Assembly (NCBI RefSeq): GCF_030253575.1
Contig: NC_080557.1
Coordinates: 3,033,001-3,097,000, forward strand
Length of the DNA: 64,000 bases
Origin: Rhododendron vialii
Taxonomy: Eukaryota > Streptophyta > Magnoliopsida > Ericales > Ericaceae
Reading direction: 5' to 3'
The notes below the pieces were generated by a model that was not told where the DNA came from, did no database searches, and worked only from the letters and a program-made list of their open reading frames with translations. Position 1 is the first letter of the stretch. Every line of letters begins with the position of its first letter. The translations under genes and the position numbers were made by a program. Positions 23,929 through 33,761 of the stretch are shown piece after piece.

Positions 23929-24854
23929 AGACATTTCTTCAACTATCACGTTTTGTCAACATGACCCTCTCATGTTTAAAACTCATCAACATCACCCCCT
24001 CATCTATCAAAACTCATCAACTACACCCCTTCGGTTCAATTTTGTTACGAAATGTTAACTTTTTAGCCTAAGTTGGATGGAAAAACAAATTTTGAACCTA
24101 AAGTGCCCTTGCCTTGGGCGGGAAATATATCCTTGGGCTATTTATACTCACTCAAACGTATATTGCTCTTTTTCTCTCATCCATCTCTACTGCCCTCTCC
24201 TTCTCTCTACTGCATCTCCCAAATCCATCCATCTCCCCATTTTCCCTCCTAGAAAAATGAAAACCCACCAAATCCATCCAAACCAACTACCCTTAGTTCT
24301 CTCTTTCAACCCCATCTTATTCTTCTTTCCAACCCTACCCAAACCTGAATTTGAATTTCAAAAACCCAGATTGTGAAAAAAAAATCTAAAATTGAAAAAA
24401 TCTGTACTGCTCTCTCATCTCTACTGCCATCTTCTCTGTCGCTAGAGGTAATTAGGGTTTCAAACGTGATGGAATGAAGAGATTTAGGGTTTCAAACGAG
24501 TTCAAGTTATATGGTTTGGAGCGATTCATTTAGGGTTTTGAATGTGATGAGTTTGACGTCCTCAGTTGGGTTCTAGGGTTTCATCCATGTCGGGTGAAGA
24601 GACAAACAGAGGAGAGAGGGGGGAAGAGGAGAGGAGAGGGAGGCGTGTGTTTTTTTTGAAGTCCCAAACCCTAATTTTTTCACAGACCAAAGAAAATGGT
24701 AACTTAGTCTTTTCGTGTGTTTCCGTCCAAATTTTTAACGGAAATAAGGGGAGGGGGTGTAGTTAATGAGTTTTGATAGATGAGGGGATAAGATTGATGA
24801 GTTTTAAACATGAGGAGATCATGTTGACAAAACGTGATAGTTAAAGGAGTGTCC
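23929..24854. mobile_element. Long terminal-inverted-repeat element, Mutator-like
   Basis: Arms of about 120 bp. The left has AACTATCACGTTTTGTCAAC, then CATGTTTAAAACTCATCAAC, then CTCATCTATCAAAACTCAT. The right repeats these in reverse complement (GATAGATGAGG, GTTTTAAACATGAG, GTTGACAAAACGTGATAGTT). The interior of about 690 bp has small frames but no transposase. Long arms suit a non-autonomous MULE, but I could not find a matching 9-bp target duplication. The left end coincides with the end of the retrotransposon LTR. Confidence 0.75.
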
Positions 24855-25931
24855 TTGGAAATAACCTAGGGTTGTGCTCATCGATCGCATTCATGAACAA
24901 GAACCAAGTGGGAATGGTTAGGTAGGAGTATTTTCAATATTGATATGCTACCCCTAGCTAGAAGAAACATAGGCTTTTAAAAACACACTGCTATGCTTTC
25001 TTTAGATGTTCTTTCTAAGTTCTTTTAGAGAGGAGTCATAACCTGGGATTTTTGGAATTTTTCGAAAGAACCCGTACCCTTCAAAATCGAACCTAAACAC
25101 TTGGTAACAAGTGCCTCAGACCGATCTCTTAGTCTTTCGTTTCTTTTTTGAGCGATGTAAAGTGTTAACTCACATGGTTCGATCGATGGCGTGCGGTACT
25201 AAAGCAGAAGAAAATTTGTTCTCACAACTTATCCATGATCTGTTTGAAAAAAATAGCCTTATGCAATCAATACGTTTTATTACGCGGTGTTATAAATAAA
25301 TAAATAAAGAGGGAAGAACCTATATAGTACTACTTGAAAGTCTACAAACCCAAAGTGGGGCAAATCTATGAAGTTTGTAAACTATGTAGTATGTAGGTTA
25401 GAGGCATAGAGTGGTTGAAAATGCAATGTTAATTAAGGTATTCAAATTCAACAAGGAACCTTAATGAAGAAAGTAATGTTAATCATGCATTTTCAAAGTT
25501 GAGTTAGTAGTGACATTGATGGAAAAACCTAAATGATTAGTTAAAAGTCATTTTCTGATTTAAAAAATAGTTAAGTCATTTTTCATTGAAAAGAGACGTG
25601 AAAAAAAGAAGAAGTTCTAAATTGATTTTCAAATATACACATGATTTTCACTGCAACTCTTGAACATTGCACAAGTAATATGCATGCATGGCTACAAATT
25701 ACTAAATTCTTAATAGTATTAATTGGCATTTGATTAAAATAGATTTATCACAATTCAAAAAGATCCTTATTATTAGCAACATGATACATACAATAAGAAA
25801 ACAAATATTGAAATAGTTTCTTTAAAGGGAAACAACGGAGTTGTTGATATTGTGTAAAAAAATTCTACTAAAAATATGTTTCTAAAAGAGAGCAAAAAGA
25901 ATAGCTTTCCTACTCCTTGAAAAAAAATAAA

Positions 25932-26103
25932 AGGAAAATGCTAGGGACAAAGAAAACTTACTCCGAAAGAACCCCTAAAAGAGCAATTAGTGGTTGAGAT
26001 TCATTTTGACGTGTGTGACCCAATCATCAAAGTGATTCTCAACCACTAATTGCTTATTCCGAAGTACGTTCGGGGTAAGTTTTTTTTGTACCTCGCATTC
26101 CTC
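25932..26103. repeat. Palindromic MITE-like element
   Basis: Left-arm motifs AGGAAAATGCTAGGGACA, AACTTACTCCGAA and GCAATTAGTGGTTGAGA are mirrored by TCTCAACCACTAATTGC, TTCGGGGTAAGTT and CGCATTCCT. The arms are about 75 bp with a short loop near 26015. Confidence 0.8.
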
Positions 26104-26950
26104 AAAAAAAGAAAAAGAAAAAGAAAAAAGGAGAGAATATATAGCAATTCAAACCATAACGACAAAACCCATAAAAACATTCAACGAGAATGTATCCTCT
26201 CCAGCCAAAAATGAGATCGGTTACGGTTGTATTTTGCTAGTCCGATTTGTTTAGTTTTAGTTTTTGATATATAAATTGTTATTGCAGAGATTACGTCAAT
26301 CGCGTAGTAGTAGTCACCTCAACCCATATTTATTACTTATCCTGAAAAAAAATTAACAGTTACTAGTAAGATTTTACAGATTCATTTTGCTTTTAATCCT
26401 CTATTTTCTTGAGAAAAATATGATTTGACCAAGCGCCTATCAAGCTTCAATTTGTCTCTGATTTTTTACATAAATAATTTACACCATTGATACATGATAA
26501 ATCAACGACTCAAATCACCAAAATTAATGTAAGACAGATAATTATCCAATATTCTTGGAATAAGTGGCGTTTTAGTCATATGATTCTCTCACTAAATCAC
26601 GTTGCGACAAATTTAATAGATCGAAACATGACGACACGCTTTTGTTAGACGAGCGATAGCGAAAAACCTGCAATATATTTATCACAATAATTTGTTTACC
26701 AAATACACTCGTTGCAAGTTCATATGATACTCCGGGTCACTAACATCACTATTATGGTTTTTTTTGGTCATTTTGAGTTTTGTCTGTATTTTTTTTTTCT
26801 TTTATTAGTTTTGCGTCACATTTTTTGTGAATTATTGTTTCGTCTTGTCGAGACAAATCAGAAAGGTAAAAAAATTGTGACCTTTTAACCGAATATTTTT
26901 TGAAATATCAAAGATAAAGCCCAAAGAAATAATCTTGGATATTAAAAATA

Positions 26951-27094
26951 TGAAAAATAATTTTGGCACTCCATTTGTTTATGATAACATTCCAAAATTT
27001 GTCTGTTAATGTAAAAATTATACAGAGTAAGACGCACAAAAAACAAACTTTGGAGTGCCATAATAAAAAAGTGGAGTTCCAAAATCATTTTCCT
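26951..27094. repeat. Palindromic MITE-like element
   Basis: Left GAAAAATAATTTTGGCACTC and CATTCCAAAATTTGT are mirrored by ACAAACTTTGGAGTGCC and GGAGTTCCAAAATCATTTTC. The arms of about 60 bp meet near 27018. Confidence 0.75.
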
Positions 27095-27327
27095 AAAATA
27101 TTTGGGCCAAAGTAATTTTTTTCACTTTTTTCGATTCTGTCGAAACGAATCAATAATTCACAAAATTTTGGCACAAAACTAAAAATATATATACTTTTGT
27201 AAATAAGGACCAAACATAGAAAGCCAAAAAAGCCCCTTCTACAACTTCTTTGAAACCTCCCTCGCTCTCTGCCTCTTCCATGAACGATCAATTCTCTCTC
27301 CTCTTTCGGGTACGTGCCCTGTAAACC

Positions 27328-27329
27328 TG

Positions 27330-27369
<40 letters not shown>

Positions 27370-27437
27370 CTTCCTCGGAAAATACTACTGTATCTCTCTC
27401 TCTCTCTCTCTCTCCACTTCCTCGGAAAATACTGTAT
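27328..27437. repeat. Duplicated (CT)n tract with shared flank
   Basis: A CT run (about 27333-27367) is followed by CCACTTCCTCGGAAAATACT. After a few bases a second CT run (27392-27414) is followed by the same CCACTTCCTCGGAAAATACT. It is a tandem duplication in the likely promoter or 5' UTR of the glycosylase gene. CT-rich leaders are common in plant genes. Confidence 0.9.
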
Positions 27438-27760
27438 CAAACAGAATTCCATTATAGGAGTAGTCACTAGTCTCGGCTTTTTTTTCCCATTGTAAAGCAA
27501 ACAAAGCACTGAAAAGGCATAAGTCAAAAGTCCCCTGTTCGAATTACACTCACTCACATGTATACAATTCCTTCATACATTGCACGGCCGAATCTCTACC
27601 TCTCGAGGCTCTCACCCACCCCATTATTATTCAAATGAATTTGCTCTAAATTCCCTTGAAAAAAATCCCCATTACAATCGTCCTCCACATATAAAGTGTG
27701 TACGTATGTGTTATAAGCCCTAGCTTTGGTAAAAAAAGAAGAAGGTGGGTTTACATTTGG

Positions 27761-27862
27761 ATGATTCAAGCATTTGCAAGAAAGACTGGGGTTCTGAGAG
27801 GTTTAAGAAGTAGAAATTATCTGGAAATGGAAGTCATTTTGAGGGTCTCATTGAGTCCCTGA
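27761..27862 (+). promoter_or_regulatory. Possible upstream open reading frame in the glycosylase leader
   Basis: An ATG frame of 33 codons (MIQAFARKTGVLRG...) ends in TGA about 330 bases before the main start codon. If transcription starts in the CT-rich region near 27.4 kb, this frame would be in the 5' leader. Whether it is retained in the mature mRNA is unknown. Confidence 0.3.
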
Positions 27863-28190
27863 GGAATGCGGAAGGTGTAATTTTTTGGGAATTTTTTGAT
27901 GGGAAAAAGCTGAATTCTTTTTTGGAGATCTCTGAGGTTGAGGAATAGTGGTGAGTTTGGGTGGTTTTTAGGGCTTACCTTAGGATTTGTGTGGGGCTCT
28001 GGGGAGGTAGTAGTTAATTCTGGTAATTTAGGGGTCAACAAGTTCAAACATGTCTACATTGAAAAGCTCTAGGAGGGTTTTTTTTTGAATGATATTAGGG
28101 TATAAAGGGTTTAGTTAGGAAAGTTGAGCATCTGAATGGAATAACCCTGAAGTCTGGTGGAAGAAGGGAAAGATTTTGGGTGTTTCTTAG

Positions 28191-31100
28191 ATGTCAGGAA
28201 CTCCGAGAGTTAGGTCGACGAATGGGGTTGATTCGGAGTTCAGGCCTGTTCTTGGACCCAAAGGAAACAAGGCACAGAGGTCAGTGAGTTCGCGGAAACC
28301 CTTAACCAAGCCTCTGAGAAAGATGGAGAAATCGATGGAGCAGGAGGAGGGGGTTATGGTATTTGCTGAAGAGAAGAATGGCTTAACATCATCAGCTACT
28401 GTTGTTGCGCCGTTAACGCCTCCTTTGCGTTCAGTTAGTAGGCAAGAGCAGTTACTTCATGCTAGTTTATCACGCAGTGCTTCATGTTCGTCTGATGCGT
28501 CTTCGGATTCGGTTCATAGCCGTGCATCAACTGGTCGTATGTATAGGTCGAACGGTATAGCAGTCCAGAGGAGGCAATTGGCTTTGAAGTCGAAAACTAG
28601 TGTTCTTGATGGTATTTCAGAGCCTCTAGCAGATAGCTTACAACTAAAGAAAAGGTGTGCCTGGGTGACACCCCATACTGGTAAGTTGTTTTTGGTTTGA
28701 TTCCCTTTAGTTATGCATACTGAATATGATTGTTGTGCTTGTTTTCTCTTAATTCTACTAGCAATAGTCAATAGTTATTATCTTGATGGATACTTTGTGT
28801 CAATGTGCGCTCAGAATCTTTGTTGTTTATGGAAAGTAGACTTCAAAATTTGTGCCTTGGTTGATTAACTTGATTTCATAGTTTCCTTTTCTACACTCCT
28901 GGAAAAAAGCAGCTTTTGCCCTTTAATGGTAGAGAAATCTCCTTGGGGAAAGTGTAGTAGCTAGTATATCCTTTTTCTAGTATCCTCTGGTCAATGCATG
29001 TGCTCTGTTAGGGGGATATGTGGGATAGTTGCAAACGAATTCATGGTAACTTCTTATTTGTCTATCGCATATTGGAAGCGATAATTTTGGACGTCTTGAT
29101 TAAGAAATTTGGAAAAAAAAAAATCCAATTTTTTTGTTTTCCCTAGCCATGTTCTGAAGGTAAGTTATGGTATTCCAGCCTTTAACTTGTGGGTCGGTTA
29201 TGAACTTGTAATGGACGGTGGTTGTCCAATATCCCTTGGAACTTTCTGTTTTATAGAAATTGAGGAAACCAGCTTGTTTCTGTTGGTATTGATTATATTT
29301 TATTAGTTCTTAAAAATTTATCTCGCTTGTGTTGTTTACCCTTTGCAGACAACCACCATCGACATCTTTTTAATGTATTCCACCTCGAGGCTTTAAATGC
29401 ATTTGGTTCTTAAACCTGTGTTTTTTCCTGTATCCGTCTTCAAAGTTTATTCAATGTTTCGAATTATTTGATCGTCTTCATAGTATTAGTAGCATAAGAT
29501 TAACGATACCTTCCTAATACGTAGTATAACATACACAACCGAATTAAAGTGCCCTTCTTGGTTGTCAATTTGATCGACAGCGGTTTCTTTATTTATTGCA
29601 GTAGTTGCACATAAGTTTTTCTTTATCTTTATGCCACTCATTAAAGTGCACCTATAAGCTTTAATGAGGTTCATCATTGGCCGGAAGACATGGTTGCCCT
29701 TGCAGTGATGAAGGTTGACTCTCTTTTTTTTACCTACTCTCTTTTTTTTACCTACAAGCAAATTTTCTTCTATCTTTTACTTATAATACGTGTTTTTGAA
29801 ACATGACCAATTGAGTGAACCAAGTTTTGATTTATTATTACTGGAACTAAAGGTAATGTTGCTAGTGGTGCGTATGATGCAGGGTCTCTAGTTTCATTCA
29901 CATTCATCCGGGGTGTGGAACAATATGATGTTAACCAGTTTTTTAATCCAATGCTACATCCTAATCACATTGTATTAGTACATCCTAATTTCCATATTTT
30001 CAACCAGACCCTCATTATGCCACTTTCCACGACGAGGAATGGGGACTCCCTGTGCATGACGACAAGTACGTGAACTAAACATTGTTTACGTTTACCTCAT
30101 CCACTACGAATGTCTAACTCCCTAAAATAAATCTATAATTTATGCTCTTGAATACCTGCAGGAAATTGTTTGAGCTTCTTGTCTTTTCAGGGGCTTTGGC
30201 TGAACTTACATGGCCTGCCATTCTTAGCAAAAGGCACGTATTCAGGTATTCCAGTGAAAAGCTTAATCTTGCCTTTATGTACTCGATGGATTATTTCTTC
30301 AGTGTGGTGTCTCTGCTTCATCTCCTCATATGAGAAGTTCCTTTATGCAGAGAAGTCTTTGCAGATTTTGATCCTATTATGGTGGCAAAATTCGATGAGA
30401 AGAAGATAACAGCACCTGGAAGCACTGCAAGCTCATTAGTTTCAGAGCTCAAATTGCGTGCCATTATTGAGAATGCACGCCAAATGTCGAAGGTAGATCC
30501 CCAGTTCTCCCTCCCCCTAAACCGTTTAACGGCAAGATACATATCTTGGCCTTGATTGTTTCTGTATGCAATAGATTTGACATTACGAAGGGTCAACTGT
30601 CCTTTATTTACTCTCTAATAAGCAGTCTTCTATTAATGTCTACGTCAATTTTTGTCGGAAAAATAAAGAATCGACTTAGACCTTTGGGCTCTGGTTCTTT
30701 CTATGACCTAGGGTACAGTTCTTTCATTCTCCCTAGATTTCTAAGTTCTATTTGCAATTGGATTGCATCTGTTTTCTTATACTTATTTTGTAGTAGTTCA
30801 CAATGGAACGTTTCCCGTTGGCGTTGGCTGATCCAAAGTATTGGATTATGGCTTTATGAAATTTGATTTATTTGTTTCAGAATCATTGCAACAGACTATA
30901 ATCCATGTCTACACCCCATATTCCAACTCAGTTGCGCAGCTTCATCCGCAATTGGAGTGTAAAATTGAATTTCCCTTGAGTATCATAGTTGGCCAAGATG
31001 TCCTTTTCAGTATCTTCTGGTTACTTCATTTGAATGTTGAATGGGAGTTGAGTTCTACTTAAGAGGGTGAACATTACCCTCCTTCTTATTGGTTGAAATG

Positions 31101-31924
31101 GCGTGGATCCCACCACAAAGTGATGTCATGCTTACCAAAAAATGTATTGCAGGGGTGGGACCTACACCATTTCAACCAATAAGAGGGAGGATAATGTTTA
31201 TCCTCTTTTTAAGGAGGGTGAACAAAATTGCATTCAATGATCATCTCATCAGGTAAAATTAGGTTGGAGGTTGTGGAATTGTGGTCCTCAATGATTGTGG
31301 TCCTGACCATTATTCAAGTGGTATGATTACATAATAATAATGGGTTAGTGAAGCTCTATGTCACCTATTATTCCATAAATAGTTTCTCCAACCTAATTAT
31401 TGCTCTTATTGAAAATGCCAGCTTGCATTTATTTTTTTCCCACTTATCACTAAACATTGTTGCTAATGTTAAACAAATACCGTAAGGTAACGCTTGATAT
31501 TCTTACTATGATTATGCTGGAACTAACTTTTTGCAGGTTTTACTGATTCCAGGTCATAGACGAATTTGGGTCATTCGACAAATACATCTGGAGCTTTGTG
31601 AATTACAAGCCTATAATTAGCAGATTCCGTTACCCTCGCCAAGTCCCTGTAAAGACCCCAAAAGCAGACGCAATTAGCAAAGACTTAGTGAGGAGGGGTT
31701 TCCGGAGCGTGGGACCCACCGTAGTGTACTCATTCATGCAAGTAGCAGGTATAACAAACGATCACCTAATTAGCTGCTTCAGATTCCACGAATGCGTAAT
31801 GGCAGCAGAGGGAAAGGAAGTGAATGAGGTCATTTTGGATGGTGTTGATGAAAAGAAAACAGGTGAAGCGATGGAACCGGAAATACGCAGGGCTATAGAT
31901 GAACTGAGTCTCGCTTTGGAATGA
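28191..31924 (+). CDS. DNA-3-methyladenine glycosylase I (TAG) family protein
   Basis: Five exons: 28191-28680, 30008-30065, 30162-30245, 30351-30492 and 31553-31924, totalling 1146 nt for 381 aa, all GT-AG. The family excises alkylated adenine from DNA using a helix-hairpin-helix fold with a zinc snap. Residues 1-150 are a Ser/Arg-rich, low-complexity tail typical of the plant members. The domain starts at KKRCAWVTP (C156) and carries FHDEEWG (H171), FELLVFSGALAELTWPAIL, and NDHLISC. C156, H171 and the His and Cys of NDHLISC match the four zinc ligands of E. coli TAG. By my alignment the position of E. coli Glu38 is Ser192, so substrate handling may differ. Exon 1 encodes most of the tail. 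The gene converges on the WRKY gene 1.8 kb downstream. Confidence 0.94.
31059..31219. repeat. Palindromic MITE-like element in intron 4 of the glycosylase gene
   Basis: Left motifs AAGAGGGTGAACATTACCCT and CTTATTGGTTGAAATGG are mirrored by CCATTTCAACCAATAAGAG and ATAATGTTTATCCTCTTTT. Arms are about 70 bp with the centre near 31140. It lies in the sense intron, so the pre-mRNA would contain the hairpin. Confidence 0.82.
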
Positions 31925-33373
31925 CCAAGTTTACCCATACTGACTGTTATTTGATTCCACTTGACGCTGGCAGGAATGACGGTAACTGTGTGTATATTCT
32001 TCATGAATTTCTATCCAATCCTAGGTTGTAGATTAGCAAGAATGAACTTAAATCTACCGGCGGTGGTGACCGTTGCCAGGAAATGTACAACTGTTTATAC
32101 AGTGGAAAAGGGTTAGTTAATACTAGTGTTTAGCAATTGTCTGAAACGAGGGAACATCCGTATAACTGCTGTATCTGTGCTAGGGTTTGTGCCCTAACAG
32201 TTTATGAGTGGGGACCGGCCATCTTCCCTCAGCAACAGGGTGGCTTTCTGTGCCCCTGTGGGCGTGCCCTCCTTGTGGGGCTACTTCATGAGCAGGGAGT
32301 CATATAATTTGAGCGAGTTTGTTTTGGTATTTATTTTCAGAATTTTATTAGTCGTTCAAACTTTCGAGACATGATTCGTCTACGTTAATGCAATGATTGG
32401 TGTTCGATTGATTTGATCTTTGTCAAGGACGATCAACTTGCGGAATCCAACAGAATAATGAACGACTTCGATAAAATCAGACGTACGGGATGGGACCCTC
32501 CTCCCCCTAGAGTTTGTTCTGCCTCCCGGACAACATGTCTCCTGGGTTTGTCTCTCAGTACCTCTTAACGTTGGGTAGATCATTCAGTGTTATGTTTGGT
32601 TTCAGCAGCTTATAATCAGTCATATTGGATTAGAGTGAGACCTAAAGTTTTACTTTCTCGAGACCCACCTCCTAGCGCAACGCAAGTAAAAACCCTTCAT
32701 GGGTTCTTTTATATCCGTCTTAATAAGGTAAAATACCACGCGGTGGTCCGGGTCATGGAGTAGTTCGAGAAGTAAAGATCGGCAGGTCAGATCTGGCTTT
32801 TAATGATTGACAATGGGTAGTTTGGTGACACCATTTCCGTGTGTGCCGTTTGTGGACGAAAGAATTCTGTAGTTCTGCAGCTTGTTTCCACTGTTGAGAG
32901 CAAGATCACGCCAGTTAAAGTGGGGCAACCCATTTCTGGGGTACTGAGTCATTCACCTCTACTTTGACCAACAAGAAATGGTTGGATAACTTGAATTTCC
33001 GAATTTATTGGAGAGAGAGAAATTGGTTTTATATTTGGATCTCCATCTATTTCAAGCAACACAAAAGTTCCCAACTTAAGTCACACCCTCTCACTTGCAA
33101 CTGTCATGCCTGTCGTGCGCCGCTTGTGGCCTTCCTCAGCCACCAGGGTTGGGAAAAACCAAACCGATACCTGTCGATACAGTCTAGGCAAAAAGAAGCC
33201 CATCTGCTTGCGATTCGGGTTCGGCAGTAGTAGCAAACCTCAGATTGGGTTTGGCAACTTGCCGTCATCCCTACCTGTTAAGTTTAACGGGGTTAAGTCA
33301 TTCACCTCCAATTTGACCAAGAAGTAGTTGGATTACTTGGACGGTTAAACGTATTCTTGCCATGTACACACGC

Positions 33374-33421
<48 letters not shown>

Positions 33422-33761
33422 TGGTTACGTGTTTTTATCCGCATCTATTTCAAGCAATACAAAGATGGTCATGCAATGGGTATCAACCAATTTTACACTA
33501 ATCCACTACTAACAACATTCAACGCAAATTGTGCCCAAATGTACACAACTGTTTTGCTTAAAGACTACAACAGAACCAAAACAAACAAAATGAACATAGC
33601 CAAAAAAATAATAATAATAAAACACGAAAAATGTAATAATTTATTTGGAAACCCATGTTAGTCTTAACGCGGAAAGGCCATTGATAATCTACAATAATCT
33701 TCATTATCTCATCCCATGAACTTGCACATTTCCTCTCTCCTGGGCCATCAAATGGGCTTTC
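31925..33761. other. Spacer between the convergent glycosylase and WRKY genes
   Basis: It contains the 3' UTRs of both genes and no further gene. A diverged direct repeat is present: about 32941-33065 and 33290-33464 share GTCATTCACCTC, TTTGACCAA, GAGAGAAATTGGTT and ATCTATTTCAAGCAA. The second copy contains an (AG)n microsatellite at 33375-33418. Confidence 0.6.

Larger units (their letters stand above)
17949..23929 (+). mobile_element. Decayed non-autonomous Ty3/gypsy LTR retrotransposon (Tat/Athila type)
   Basis: The layout is: truncated 5' LTR (17949-18850), tRNA-Asp primer site (18856-18872), about 3.1 kb interior with a broken gag at about 19027-19620, polypurine tract at 21966-21972, and 3' LTR (21973-23929). 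I see no protease, reverse transcriptase, RNase H or integrase, so the element was non-autonomous or lost its pol region. The primer site and the GCTCGAGAACTAGCAAAG sequence just before the polypurine tract are typical of the Tat/Athila branch. The 3' LTR is lengthened by a nested MITE. No target-site duplication can be recognised because the left end is gone. Confidence 0.85.
21973..23929 (+). repeat. 3' LTR carrying a nested MITE
   Basis: It starts TGTGATAAG and ends GTCAAGCA. Without the 764-bp insertion at 22195-22958 the LTR would be about 1.19 kb. Its right 0.9 kb matches 17949-18850. An element with inverted repeats begins at or one base from its last nucleotide. Confidence 0.85.
24855..27127. 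other. Intergenic AT-rich stretch upstream of the glycosylase gene
   Basis: No gene was recognised on either strand. It contains two palindromic elements (25932-26103 and 26951-27094), listed separately. The remainder is AT-rich with no coding signature. Confidence 0.6.
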
